From Microcystis wesenbergii_B (GTDB lineage: Bacteria; Cyanobacteriota; Cyanobacteriia; Cyanobacteriales; Microcystaceae): DNA of 64,000 bases. Location of the stretch: assembly GCA_007096525.1 (NCBI GenBank), contig SFAQ01000004.1, positions 12,685-76,684 on the forward strand. Reading direction: 5' to 3'. This document shows positions 43,487 to 52,958 of this stretch, one piece after another; positions within the stretch are counted from its first letter, which is position 1, and every line of letters begins with the position of its first letter. The notes under the pieces are model-generated. The model was not told where the DNA came from. It worked only from the letters and a program-made list of their open reading frames with translations, and did not search any database. A program made the translations under genes and the position numbers.

Positions 43487-46303
43487 TTACTGTTCACTAG
43501 CCACTGCTTGGGGTTGTCCTTGCGGTTGGAATTGGAACAGGGAATAAACCACGTTACGACGGATATCAATCATCATTTCTAAAAACATCTCGTAGCCTTC
43601 CTGTTTATACTCAATTAGGGGGTCTTTTTGACCGTAACCGCGTAAACCAATCGACTCGCGCAAAGCTTCCATAGCTTGCAGGTGTTCGCGCCATAACATA
43701 TCGATTTGTTGCAGGATAAAATAACGTTCGGCATCGCGCATTAAACCGGCGCGAATATTATCCACTTGACGCTCTTTAATTTCGTAGGCTTTGCGAACTT
43801 CTTCGTGTAGGAACATCTTGATATCATTAACACTCATATCCTCGACATCTTTAGCGGTAATATCTGCCAACAGATAGACGAATTCCTGAGATTTACTAAT
43901 CAGTTTTTCTAAATCCCATTCTTCCGCCGGCAGTTCGGGATTAACATAAGCCATGACGATTTCATCCATGGTTTTTTCGGCGTATTGCAGCACCTGTTCT
44001 TTGAGGTCCATCCCCTCCAAAACCCGACGACGTTCGGCATAAATAGCACGCCGTTGATTATTCATCACCTCATCGTATTCAAACACCTGTTTCCGGGCAT
44101 CATAATAGAAGGTTTCCACTTTTCTTTGCGCTCCTTCCAGGGAACGAGTCAACATTCCCGATTCAATGGGCATATCTTCTTCCACCCGGAAGGCATCCAT
44201 TAAACCCGCCACGCGGTCGCCACCAAAAATCCGCAATAAATTGTCTTCTAGGCTTAAAAAGAAGCGTGTGGAACCGGGGTCGCCCTGTCTGCCCGCCCGG
44301 CCTCGCAATTGGTTGTCAATACGGCGGGATTCGTGGCGTTCCGTCCCGATAACGTGCAGTCCGCCCCTTTCTACTACCTCATCGTGTTCTTTCCCCGTGT
44401 AATCTTCATAACTTTGGCGAATTAATTTATAGACTTCCCGTAACTTTTGAATAACTGGGTCATCCGTGGGAGCTTTTTCGGCCGCAATAGCGATTTTTTC
44501 TTCCACTTCTAATTCCGGTAAACTTTGAGTTCCGTGGGTATCAACGGCAAATTTAACCGCTTCTTTCAGGGTATTTTCTACCTCTTTCGGTAACTCGGTA
44601 GGAAAAATTTCCGCCGAGGCGCGCCAGTTTTTTTTCTTTTTACCCGGGGCGAATCCTTGGGGGCGATTGCGTTCTCCTAAACTGGGTAAACTAAAGGCCA
44701 AATTGTCATCCTCGGGCATAACTAATTTGGGCATTAAATACTCGCGAATTTTCAATCGGGCCATATAGTCGGAGTTACCACCGAGGATGATATCGGTTCC
44801 CCGTCCTGCCATGTTAGTGGCAATTGTCACAGCGCCGGCCCGGCCTGCTTGGGCGACGATTTCCGATTCCCTTTCCACGTTTTCCGGGCGAGCATTAAGC
44901 AAGTTATGGGGAATCTTTCTTTCCTGTAATAACAGCGAAAGCACTTCCGATTTTTCCACACTGGTGGTACCGACTAAAACTGGGCGACCTTCTTCGTGCA
45001 TTTGTTGACATTCTTCGGCGACGGCGTTCCATTTTGCCTGTTCATTTTTATAGACCACATCGGCTAAATCTTGCCGACGAGAAACGCGGTTAGTGGGGAT
45101 AATTGTTACTTGCAGGTTATAGACTTTTTCTAGTTCCGTTTCTTCGGTTTTGGCCGTCCCGGTCATGCCGGATAATTTCGGATAGAGTAGGAAAAAGTTT
45201 TGATAGGTAATCGTGGCTAAGGTTTGGTTTTCCTGTTGAATTTCTACCCCTTCCTTAGCTTCCACTGCCTGATGTAAACCATCGCTCCAACGTCGCCCCG
45301 GTAATACCCGTCCTGTGAACTCATCAACGATAACAATTTCACCACTGCGGACGATATAGTTAACGTCTTTTTTCTGGATTTCCTTGGCACGAATAGCGTT
45401 AGAAATATAGTGCGCCCAGGGATTTTCTTGGTCGTATAAATCGGTAACTCCTAATAGTTCTTCGGCTTTTTTAAAGCCTTCATCGGTCATTAAAACGTTA
45501 CGGTCTTTTTCGTTAACTTCGTAGTCTCCCGGTCCGTCTTCTACTTCTTGGCGCACTAATTGCTTGGCGATTTCGGCAGCGAGAATATATTTTTCTGTGG
45601 GCCGATCGATCGCTCCTGATATAATTAATGGAGTTCTCGCTTCATCGATAAGAATGGAGTCCACTTCGTCGATAACGCAGTAGTTAAAGGGTCTTTGGAC
45701 AACTTCCCCCATCACTGTAGCCATGTTATCGCGCAGATAATCAAAGCCGAGTTCGCTGTTAGTGGTGTAGGTGATGTCACAGGCATAATTTTTCTTTCTT
45801 TCTTCCGGACTCATACCGGCTTGAATTAGTCCCACACTTAACCCTAAAAAGCGATGTACCTGCCCCATCCATTCCGCGTCACGACGGGCGAGATAATCGT
45901 TGACGGTGACGACGTGAACCCCTTTTCCGGTTAATCCATTCAAATAAGCGGGGAGAGTGGCAACCAGGGTTTTTCCTTCCCCGGTTTTCATCTCGGCGAT
46001 TTGTCCTTTGTGGAGTACCATTCCCCCCAATAACTGCACGTCAAAGTGACGCATCCCTAAGACTCGGATGCCCGCTTCCCGGACAATGGCGAAAGCTTCG
46101 GGGAGGATTTCCTCGAGAATCTCCTCTCTTTGCTCATAATTTCTCGCTTTGTCCAATCTTTCCTTAAATTCGCTGGTTTTGCTCCTTAATTCGTCATCGG
46201 ATAGGTTTTTAATATCTTCTTCCAGCAGGTTGATTTCGGTGACGAGGGGCTGAAATTTTTTAATTTTGCGGGCGTTGGGATCTCCCAGTAGGGCTTTTAA
46301 CAT
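43487..46303 (-). CDS. secA: Preprotein translocase ATPase SecA
   Basis: A 938-residue motor that pushes proteins through SecYEG in plasma and thylakoid membranes. AEMKTGEGKTLVATLPAYL is Walker A, CVIDEVDSILIDEA the DEAD box, and TNMAGRGTDIILGG and RRIDNQLRGRAGRQGDPGS the second motor domain. The C-terminus ends in a glutamine-rich tail without the zinc-binding cysteines used for SecB contact, usual in cyanobacteria. Standard length. Monocistronic. Confidence 0.97.
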   Translation of the reverse strand: MLKALLGDPNARKIKKFQPLVTEINLLEEDIKNLSDDELRSKTSEFKERLDKARNYEQREEILEEILPEAFAIVREAGIRVLGMRHFDVQLLGGMVLHKGQIAEMKTGEGKTLVATLPAYLNGLTGKGVHVVTVNDYLARRDAEWMGQVHRFLGLSVGLIQAGMSPEERKKNYACDITYTTNSELGFDYLRDNMATVMGEVVQRPFNYCVIDEVDSILIDEARTPLIISGAIDRPTEKYILAAEIAKQLVRQEVEDGPGDYEVNEKDRNVLMTDEGFKKAEELLGVTDLYDQENPWAHYISNAIRAKEIQKKDVNYIVRSGEIVIVDEFTGRVLPGRRWSDGLHQAVEAKEGVEIQQENQTLATITYQNFFLLYPKLSGMTGTAKTEETELEKVYNLQVTIIPTNRVSRRQDLADVVYKNEQAKWNAVAEECQQMHEEGRPVLVGTTSVEKSEVLSLLLQERKIPHNLLNARPENVERESEIVAQAGRAGAVTIATNMAGRGTDIILGGNSDYMARLKIREYLMPKLVMPEDDNLAFSLPSLGERNRPQGFAPGKKKKNWRASAEIFPTELPKEVENTLKEAVKFAVDTHGTQSLPELEVEEKIAIAAEKAPTDDPVIQKLREVYKLIRQSYEDYTGKEHDEVVERGGLHVIGTERHESRRIDNQLRGRAGRQGDPGSTRFFLSLEDNLLRIFGGDRVAGLMDAFRVEEDMPIESGMLTRSLEGAQRKVETFYYDARKQVFEYDEVMNNQRRAIYAERRRVLEGMDLKEQVLQYAEKTMDEIVMAYVNPELPAEEWDLEKLISKSQEFVYLLADITAKDVEDMSVNDIKMFLHEEVRKAYEIKERQVDNIRAGLMRDAERYFILQQIDMLWREHLQAMEALRESIGLRGYGQKDPLIEYKQEGYEMFLEMMIDIRRNVVYSLFQFQPQGQPQAVASEQ

Positions 46304-46525
46304 AGCAGTTTTGATTCTCTCGCTTCGATTGGCTCTTGGTCTGTGGTGTTAACAATTGTATCACTCTCGTTGGGAGTGGAGAGTCATTTATCGGTGAAAA
46401 GGGACTATTGCCAGTGGGCAAAAATTAAGTTAGAGATGGTATCTTAGAGCTAAGAATATACTGATCTACTTTGATTCCCTAAAACCTTAAAAAACTTAGT
46501 ATTGCCGACAAAGGAGGGTGAAACC

Positions 46526-47518
46526 ATGACAGAAAGCCTTACCATGGCAGCCCTCTACGGGAAACTCTCAGAAATCGGACTTAAAAAAAATTATGTCCGA
46601 CAAAATGGCTTGCCCAGTTGGTGGGATGATGAACTCAATGATAAACCCGTTGCGGTTCTAGAAGGAGCCGGTTATATCGCCAAAAACCTCAATCTTGACC
46701 TCTCATCTTTATTAACCCCTCAAGAAGAGGTCAAATTTAATAGACCTCCCCATACTAAATTTAAACAGCACAATAGCCAAAATAACCAACATCCCTATCT
46801 AGCGCAAGCTTTAGCGAGTCGGTTTGCTGAGTTAATTTCCTTGCGGGTTGAAGTTAATTATACTCCTTTATCTAAGGATGCTAAAACCATCAGGAAAGAC
46901 ATCTTAAGTCACTTGCCAAAGGTTGACTTGACCTCTCTTTTAGACTATTGTTGGTCTCAGGGAATAGCGGTGGGATACTTTGATCATTTTCCTAACAAAA
47001 CTAAGAAATTTGCTGGATTAATTCAATGGTATTCCACTTGTCCTGTAATTATTCTTAGTTCAAAACATCAACAGTCGGCAAGACTCGCTTTTGACTTAGC
47101 GCACGAATTAGGACATTTAGCATTAGCACATCTAAAAGATGGGGTATTAGTTGATGAAGACATTAAATTTGATAATGATTGCGAAGAAAAAGAAGCTAAT
47201 CAATTTGCTACTGAATTACTCTTAGGTGATTGTGATAACTGCCTTGGGGATGGGAAATTCCAAAATGCTGAAAAATTGAGTAAATATGTTCAAGAACATT
47301 TTATCTCTCATCATCCCGATATTGATATAGGTGCAATTATTCTGAACTATGGATGGCATAATAGGGACTACTTTGCTTTAGCCATGAAGACTTTAAAAGT
47401 ATTAGAACCTAACCCAAATGGCAACAAGATTATTAATGAATATTTGGCCAATCAGTTAGACTGGGATAAATTTGATGACGAAACCTACGAGTATCTAGAA
47501 AAGGTGTTAGGAGTTTAA
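46526..47518 (+). CDS. ImmA/IrrE family metallopeptidase
   Basis: From ATG 46526 (preceded by AAGGAGGG) the protein is 330 residues. HELGH (193-197) in LAFDLAHELGHLALAHL is the zinc-binding HExxH, and EEKEANQFATELLLG provides the third ligand, the COG2856 pattern. The N-terminal part (about 1-60) may be a degenerate helix-turn-helix. Family members cleave repressors of mobile elements or act with toxins. It is followed after two bases by a PIN-like gene, so they form one unit. Confidence 0.85.
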   Translation: MTESLTMAALYGKLSEIGLKKNYVRQNGLPSWWDDELNDKPVAVLEGAGYIAKNLNLDLSSLLTPQEEVKFNRPPHTKFKQHNSQNNQHPYLAQALASRFAELISLRVEVNYTPLSKDAKTIRKDILSHLPKVDLTSLLDYCWSQGIAVGYFDHFPNKTKKFAGLIQWYSTCPVIILSSKHQQSARLAFDLAHELGHLALAHLKDGVLVDEDIKFDNDCEEKEANQFATELLLGDCDNCLGDGKFQNAEKLSKYVQEHFISHHPDIDIGAIILNYGWHNRDYFALAMKTLKVLEPNPNGNKIINEYLANQLDWDKFDDETYEYLEKVLGV

Positions 47519-47520
47519 TC

Positions 47521-48177
47521 TTGATAGGTTCTGTTTATTGTTTGGATAATGACATTATCCTAAAATTGGCCACCTGTGGTTTATTTGAGAAAACCCTCAA
47601 TACCTTTGGAGTTGAGATTAATCAAGTTAAAATTCTTGAGACATTTCAATATAAATTTAAAAGGGAACCGCAACAAAAAAGGAAGAAAAACCCCGTTAAA
47701 TATAACCTAGAAGACGCTTTATCTGTCGTTGAAACCTGCGATAAAATATCAATCAATAATATCAATCAGGAGGATTTTATTCAATTACAGAAAATCGAAG
47801 GTATAGACGTAGGTGAGGCTATTCTCCTCAGTTATGTTAGCTACTTGAATAAACAAAATAATTTAAGCTATTTACTCACAGGAGATAAACGCTGCTTAAA
47901 AAAATTAAATGTTCCTGAAACTAATCAGATTACTGGCTACCTTGAAGGTAAAATATGGTGTTTAGAACAATTAATTTTAAAAGATATTGAAATTTATGGA
48001 TTTAATTGTATTAAAGAGAAAGTTTACCCCTTTAGAGATTGTGACACTAATCTTAAACTTATATTCGGTTATAGCAGAGAATCAGCAGAGCAGCAAGTCA
48101 GAGGAGCGTTAACAACTGAAATTAGGCAATTAAGAAAAGAAACGGGAAACTTACTTTATCCCTACCCTCAAGGATAG
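47521..48177 (+). CDS. PIN-like domain protein, partner of the ImmA/IrrE peptidase
   Basis: A 218-residue protein starting with TTG two bases after the peptidase stop. The three acidic clusters of PIN nucleases are recognisable: CLDNDIILKLA near the start, EGIDVGEAILLSYV in the middle and LLTGDKRCLKKL later. The C-terminal 60 residues are outside the fold. The last codons (LYPYPQG) coincide with a sequence that recurs at 52125. Toxin function is inferred from the fold and from pairing with a COG2856 protein. Confidence 0.75.
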   Translation: MIGSVYCLDNDIILKLATCGLFEKTLNTFGVEINQVKILETFQYKFKREPQQKRKKNPVKYNLEDALSVVETCDKISINNINQEDFIQLQKIEGIDVGEAILLSYVSYLNKQNNLSYLLTGDKRCLKKLNVPETNQITGYLEGKIWCLEQLILKDIEIYGFNCIKEKVYPFRDCDTNLKLIFGYSRESAEQQVRGALTTEIRQLRKETGNLLYPYPQG

Positions 48178-48178
48178 C

Positions 48179-48352
48179 AAAATCAGCTAAAATGATATAA
48201 TCGATAGGCGATAATCTTATCCCAACAACTTCACCAAAATATTAACAAGGATGGATAGTATTAACTAAAGATGTAAACATTAGTAGAAATATTTTAGAAG
48301 TTCAACGGATAGCTCGTTATCAGGCTCAAGTATTTGTTCTAGTTTCTGGTAA
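48179..48352 (+). pseudogene. Internally deleted copy of the DUF433/DUF5615 toxin-antitoxin locus
   Basis: 48179-48246 repeats the leader of the intact locus (52149-52215), ending AAAATATTAAC. It then jumps directly to sequence matching the toxin gene at about 53107-53212 (GGATGGATAGTATTAACTAA through GTTTCTGGTAA). The whole antitoxin and the toxin start are deleted. The fragment is cut at its right end by a TA-flanked MITE. Confidence 0.85.
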
Positions 48353-48435
48353 TACTAAATCTGGTTATTAAAAACTGATTATTTATTCTACCTTTTGCCT
48401 CTCCTTATATGTAGCCTATACTCAACGGATTTAGT
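48353..48435 (+). mobile_element. TA-flanked MITE, family C copy 1
   Basis: TACTAAATCTGGTTATTAAA at the left and TACTCAACGGATTTAGT at the right match the element at 58654-58759 over their whole common length; this copy is about 23 bases shorter. The right TA is TG here. Inserted within the toxin remnant. Confidence 0.8.
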
Positions 48436-48458
48436 GTTAATCTTCTCTCAAGCGTCGG

Positions 48459-50921
48459 TTAACTAAAGGGAAAACCACCATATTTATTGATAATTATATC
48501 TATAGTTTCCATAATTGCGATCGATTCTCCCAAAATGGAGATAATTTGTTGATAATGTTCTAAGTCATCGTAGCTAAGGTGGCGACCTTTGCGGTCTTTT
48601 AGCCACTTCTGACACACTTGATAACCGCCGATATAAAAGTTCCAAATTTGCGGCGGAATCCCCGCAAAATACTGGTCAGAATTAATCGAAATTTGTTGTT
48701 TATTTTCGTTATATTTCACCTGTTCAACTAGATTAGAACCCGCCACGGGATAGCTACTAATTTCTTTTCCTGTCCCTTTCATCAGGTGTAACTGCACTAA
48801 TCTGTCACCTTTTTTGACTAATTCCCAGAATAATTCTTTATCACTGGTGAGAGGAACACGAGGAAAGTCTATTTTTAAAAATTCGGCGTAACGTTGGCGA
48901 TATTGGGGAGAGTGAAAGACGGCATAAATATAGTTAAAAATGTCTTCTGGTCCAAAGGTTTTCTTTTCGTCTCCTTTGCCATCACTGATAAATTCTAAGT
49001 CAAGTTTTGCGGAAAGTTCCTTAATAAATTCTGGCGCTAGATTGGGCCGGCGACCATTTGGCGAGTTGGTTGCTTCTGTTTCAAATAAAGTTGGGGTATT
49101 GGTTGGGTAAAGATAAAGGGGGAAAACAAAGCCATTATTTGATGTTTTGGGAGAGAGACAAATCACTTCAACAATATTTTCTGATATTTGAACATGATTA
49201 AAACTTTCTCCTTTAGTCATCCTAGAGGTAATTAGTGCATAATTTTGTTGATATTTTAGGTTATACATAACATTACTTCTTGCTCTACAGTGAAAGCCTC
49301 TTGAATTACCCGTATAATATGTATATCTTTTGTCAAAAGGTCTGTATAAAATAGGAGTTAATTTATCCGTGGATAAATTTGATTGCTTAATATCTTTCTG
49401 TGCTAAATCTATCTTCCAATCTTGAGAATCTTTACCTAAATTATATTTAATCCTAGCTTGTTCTGGACTGAGATTGACAAAATCATTGATTATATCCCAA
49501 ATTTCTTGTTCACTCCATTGAATAGTTAAACTATCTCTAGCTGTGACGATACCAACACTATTAACTGGCATAATTTCAGTAATCTTCCAAAATTGATCGT
49601 ATTCCGAGCGCAGATTAATATTCTGAGGTTTAAATAGATAAAAAGGAGAATCAGGTTTTAATTCTTGCCAAGAAGTAGAATAAAGATCATTTTCCTCTAA
49701 CCAATGATACTTACCACCGATAATAACTTGATTCTCAATCATCTCTCTTTTACCCCATAAATCAGCATGATAAACCTTCGCTAAATCTTGCTGACTATCT
49801 TGATACTTAATAAAAATACCAATAGCTACACCTTGCTGAATATCAAACACATTTTGATCGGGTGAACCGTCGGGACAGATTTCTTTTTTCTTGCTATTTC
49901 CATGTAAATCTAAAACATAAATATCATCAAAAGTTTTTAATAAACTTTGACGCATTCCCCGAAAAGTTGGGTTATCCAAATAACCATGATTAGTAACAAA
50001 AGCTAAAATTCCGTAACCAGTTTTCTCGATGCGCCATTGACTAAAGCGAATAAATTTGACATAATCATCATTTAACCATTTGGGATTTTTTTCGCCTAAA
50101 GGTTGACCATCTACCTCAAAATAACTAGCAGTTTTTCCTCCAGAAATAATATCTTTTCCCTTCAATAATTCCTTAATCCATTCTCCTGTATTTACCGAAT
50201 GTCCAGAGTAGGGAGGATTACCAATAATCACCATAACAGGATGTTCTTGCTTAACACCTTGCGCTGACTCTGCTTCATCGCGAATACGATTTAAAAAACC
50301 ATCAGCAGGGGGAATTTGAAAAGCTTCCTGTAGGGTGTTGGTGAGATAGATTCCTAAGCGTTCATCGGCACTAAAATCATAGCCTAATTCCTGAAGTTGT
50401 AAACCTAATTTCATGTGTGCTACGGTGTAGGGAGCCATCAGTAACTCAAACCCAAAGAGACGGGGTAATAAATGCTGACTCACATAACCAGACCACATCC
50501 CTTTTTGTTGACGAAAACTCTCATAGATATAATCGATAACAGAGTGTAAAAAAGTGCCAGTTCCCACAGCAGGATCCAGAATTAAAACTTGGTGAACTTC
50601 CTGAGTTTCTTGGCTATTATTAGGATTTTTAATAGTAATTTTTTTGGCATCGGCCAAACCTTTAGGAATCTGAAACTTATTTTTTAGAATATAGTCCACA
50701 CTGCGAACCATGTAAGAAACCACGGGTTCAGGAGTATAATAAACCCCCCTAGACTCACGCATTTTACTATCGTATTCTGCTAAAAAAGTCTCATAAAAGT
50801 GAACTACAGGGTCCTCCTTGCGGGTGCGTTTTCCAAAGCTGCCCAGAATCCCCTCCATGTCTGTTTGTTGTAAAATAGTGGCTAGAGTATCCACGGCCCA
50901 AGTAATCCGCTCAGGGAGCAT
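48459..50921 (-). CDS. Type ISP restriction-modification enzyme, methylase/specificity part (gene split)
   Basis: An 820-residue piece of an N6-adenine methylase-containing restriction-modification protein. GVYYTPEPVVSYMVRSVD, LDPAVGTGTFLHSVIDYIYE (motif I) and IIGNPPYSGHS (motif IV) define the methylase; the C-terminal about 400 residues, including HFPRVPLTSD-type sequence, form the target-recognition part. The natural N-terminus is missing: the nuclease half is the next frame, 51007-51786. Removing an 88-base unit restores one frame of 1079 codons. No helicase domain is visible, unlike LlaGI. Confidence 0.88.
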   Translation of the reverse strand: MLPERITWAVDTLATILQQTDMEGILGSFGKRTRKEDPVVHFYETFLAEYDSKMRESRGVYYTPEPVVSYMVRSVDYILKNKFQIPKGLADAKKITIKNPNNSQETQEVHQVLILDPAVGTGTFLHSVIDYIYESFRQQKGMWSGYVSQHLLPRLFGFELLMAPYTVAHMKLGLQLQELGYDFSADERLGIYLTNTLQEAFQIPPADGFLNRIRDEAESAQGVKQEHPVMVIIGNPPYSGHSVNTGEWIKELLKGKDIISGGKTASYFEVDGQPLGEKNPKWLNDDYVKFIRFSQWRIEKTGYGILAFVTNHGYLDNPTFRGMRQSLLKTFDDIYVLDLHGNSKKKEICPDGSPDQNVFDIQQGVAIGIFIKYQDSQQDLAKVYHADLWGKREMIENQVIIGGKYHWLEENDLYSTSWQELKPDSPFYLFKPQNINLRSEYDQFWKITEIMPVNSVGIVTARDSLTIQWSEQEIWDIINDFVNLSPEQARIKYNLGKDSQDWKIDLAQKDIKQSNLSTDKLTPILYRPFDKRYTYYTGNSRGFHCRARSNVMYNLKYQQNYALITSRMTKGESFNHVQISENIVEVICLSPKTSNNGFVFPLYLYPTNTPTLFETEATNSPNGRRPNLAPEFIKELSAKLDLEFISDGKGDEKKTFGPEDIFNYIYAVFHSPQYRQRYAEFLKIDFPRVPLTSDKELFWELVKKGDRLVQLHLMKGTGKEISSYPVAGSNLVEQVKYNENKQQISINSDQYFAGIPPQIWNFYIGGYQVCQKWLKDRKGRHLSYDDLEHYQQIISILGESIAIMETIDIIINKYGGFPFS

Positions 50922-51009
50922 CTCACCTTTGTAACCCCTAAATCAGGTGTTTATGTCAAGCTATTTTGAAAGCCTTGCTAGAAACCAGTTTTATGGATAA
51001 GTATAATTA
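50922..51009 (-). mobile_element. 83-bp insert plus 5-bp target duplication splitting the R-M gene
   Basis: CTCAC occurs at 50922-50926 and 51010-51014, bordering 83 extra bases (50927-51009) with several stops. Deleting one repeat and the insert joins YASE directly to MLPERITWAV in frame, as expected of the family. No inverted ends are seen, and it resembles no other sequence in the window. Confidence 0.8.
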
Positions 51010-51786
51010 CTCACTTGCATAAATGAGATGAAAAATTCCCCGCAAAAAAGGGTTAGTTTTCGGTAGGCGAAATGCTGCCGTTTCCCGGGAAAAAGAACTG
51101 ATTTGATCCGTATTACAGCGTGCTGCGAATAAACCATAACAAATTGTTTGTGCATACATATCGGCAAACTGCGCTTCGTTGAGATCACTAATTAAAACTC
51201 GTTGAAAAGATTGCAATTGTTGCCGCAGCATTCCCCCACAATCTTGATCTTTTAAAGCTTGTGCGATCGCATCCCGAATTAACTGCGCTAAAGCGGCCAT
51301 TTTTTTCGCTAATTCTCGCGGTGTTGTTATCTGAATAACTTTCGAGAGAAAAAATTGACAGAACAATTGTTCTACTTGTGAAATACCCTGGGAATCAGGT
51401 TTAATTTGCTTTTTTTGATTAAGAGTTGCCACGGAAGCTGATAGACGCAATTCTCCCGATACATACCAACGAAATTCTAAATGATCGGTGATAATTAAGT
51501 TACCCAAAGCCTGTAAATAACGTTTTATTTGGGGAGTATTTTCAACCTTTTTGAGAGAAGTTCCGATATCTTTTGCTTCCAGATGGCCAATTTCTACCAT
51601 ACCCTGATTAATCACAAAATCCGGAGCGCCACAAGCAATCCTTTTCGGTTCATTGAGAGCTTGTAGGTTATTATTTAGGGATTCAATTAATTTTTTTAAA
51701 GCAGGACGATAACTGTGTTCTGTGGCGTTACCCTGTTGATAAATGCCAGTGATTTCCTCTAGATATTTTGGCAGTGAATTAGTCAT
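51007..51786 (-). CDS. Type ISP restriction-modification enzyme, N-terminal nuclease part (gene split)
   Basis: A 259-residue N-terminal half ending at a stop created by the insert at 50922-51009. It carries the nuclease domain: GAPDFVINQG and VEIGHLEAKDIGTSLKK, with the D...E-x-K of the PD-(D/E)xK fold, followed by a helical linker (LAKKMAALAQLIRDAIAQAL) and FADMYAQTICYGLFAAR, which normally leads into the methylase. Both halves are otherwise free of defects, which suggests a recent break. Confidence 0.85.
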   Translation of the reverse strand: MTNSLPKYLEEITGIYQQGNATEHSYRPALKKLIESLNNNLQALNEPKRIACGAPDFVINQGMVEIGHLEAKDIGTSLKKVENTPQIKRYLQALGNLIITDHLEFRWYVSGELRLSASVATLNQKKQIKPDSQGISQVEQLFCQFFLSKVIQITTPRELAKKMAALAQLIRDAIAQALKDQDCGGMLRQQLQSFQRVLISDLNEAQFADMYAQTICYGLFAARCNTDQISSFSRETAAFRLPKTNPFLRGIFHLIYASE

Positions 51787-51876
51787 TATCGGTGCAGCCT
51801 ATAAACGTTCTTCTATAGATAAAATATAACCTCATTTGGACCCCATGTCTCCTGAGATGCGCTCATGCTACTTTAT

Positions 51877-52122
51877 GGGTGCATCTGACATTTGCAGAAA
51901 TACCGACAATCAGCAATTATCAGTGATTCTTAAATTATCACAGATATATCAGCAGCCGCCTGTAAGCATCCCACCGAAAAGCTAATGCGCGGGGGGTTTG
52001 GGGGGTAGAACCCCCCAAAAGCTTGGATTGACTAATAAAATCGGAAGTAATGCCCGATTTTATCAGAGAGTTTTCCCGTAAAAATCCCAACTTGCTAGAT
52101 TTACAAAAATGAGATGTACCCT
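51877..52122 (-). mobile_element. MITE, family A copy 2
   Basis: Reverse-oriented relative of 271-548 with ends GGGTGCATCTGA and TGAGATGTACCC. Flanks TACTTTAT (51869-51876) and TGCTTTAT (52123-52130) are an 8-bp duplication with one mismatch. The interior lacks part of the G/C-rich segment of copy 1. It is inserted in a repeat of the 3' end of the PIN gene at 48154-48177. The gap 51787-52217 contains this element and that repeat. Confidence 0.85.
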
Positions 52123-52217
52123 GCTTTATCCCTATCCTCAAGGATACCAAAATTAGCTAAAATGAGATAATAGATAGGCGATAATCTCATCCCAACAACT
52201 TCACCAAAATATTAACG

Positions 52218-52958
52218 ATGGTCAAAGTGTCATCTCCCTTATCTCTAGAGCATCTCTATCATGTTCCCACCTATACTATAGCCGATACTGCGCGCTATCT
52301 CCATATTCCTTTACCCACTCTGAGAACCTGGGTAAAGGGACGCACTTACCCGACGTTTCGGCTAAGCTCAACGACCACAAAAAAAGGACAAAAAGAGTTT
52401 TTACCCCTCATTCAACGACCTAATCCGAATATTCCCCAACTTTCCTTTACTAACTTAGTGGAAGCGCACGTTTTAAGAGTCATTCGCACCGTTCATAACA
52501 TCCATCTCGATAAAGTTAGACTTACCCTAGACTATATTAGTGAACAATTTAACACCGATCATCCTCTAGTTCAAAAACAATTTAGTACCGATGGAATTGA
52601 CCTTTTTATCGAACAATTTGAACATTTAATTAATGCCTCCCGTTCGGGACAATTAGCGATGAAACAAGTCTTAAATAATCTCTTAACTCGTATTGAATGG
52701 GATGAACAAGATATCGCCACAAGGCTTTTTCCCACTATCAACCTAAAGGGGGAAGACTTCACTGATAAAGTCCTCATGATAGACCCGAATATTTCCTTCG
52801 GAAAACCCACTATCAAAGGAACAGGAATTCCCACTAAAATTGTCACAGAACTTTATGATGCGGGGGACTCTATAGAAGATATTGCCAATGATTATAATTG
52901 TCAACGTTGGCAAATTGAAAAAGCGATTTTATTCGAGTCCAATTGGCAAGCAGCATGA
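52218..52958 (+). CDS. DUF433 antitoxin with MerR-like helix-turn-helix
   Basis: A 246-residue protein. The N-terminus has a MerR-like helix-turn-helix (YTIADTARYLHIPLPTLRTW, about 18-37) and the C-terminus a DUF433 domain (MIDPNISFGKPTIKGTGIPT, then GDSIEDIANDYNC, about 182-235). DUF433 proteins are antitoxins of DUF5615 toxins, and such a gene follows with a four-base ATGA overlap. The HTH probably autoregulates the operon. Confidence 0.88.
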   Translation: MVKVSSPLSLEHLYHVPTYTIADTARYLHIPLPTLRTWVKGRTYPTFRLSSTTTKKGQKEFLPLIQRPNPNIPQLSFTNLVEAHVLRVIRTVHNIHLDKVRLTLDYISEQFNTDHPLVQKQFSTDGIDLFIEQFEHLINASRSGQLAMKQVLNNLLTRIEWDEQDIATRLFPTINLKGEDFTDKVLMIDPNISFGKPTIKGTGIPTKIVTELYDAGDSIEDIANDYNCQRWQIEKAILFESNWQAA

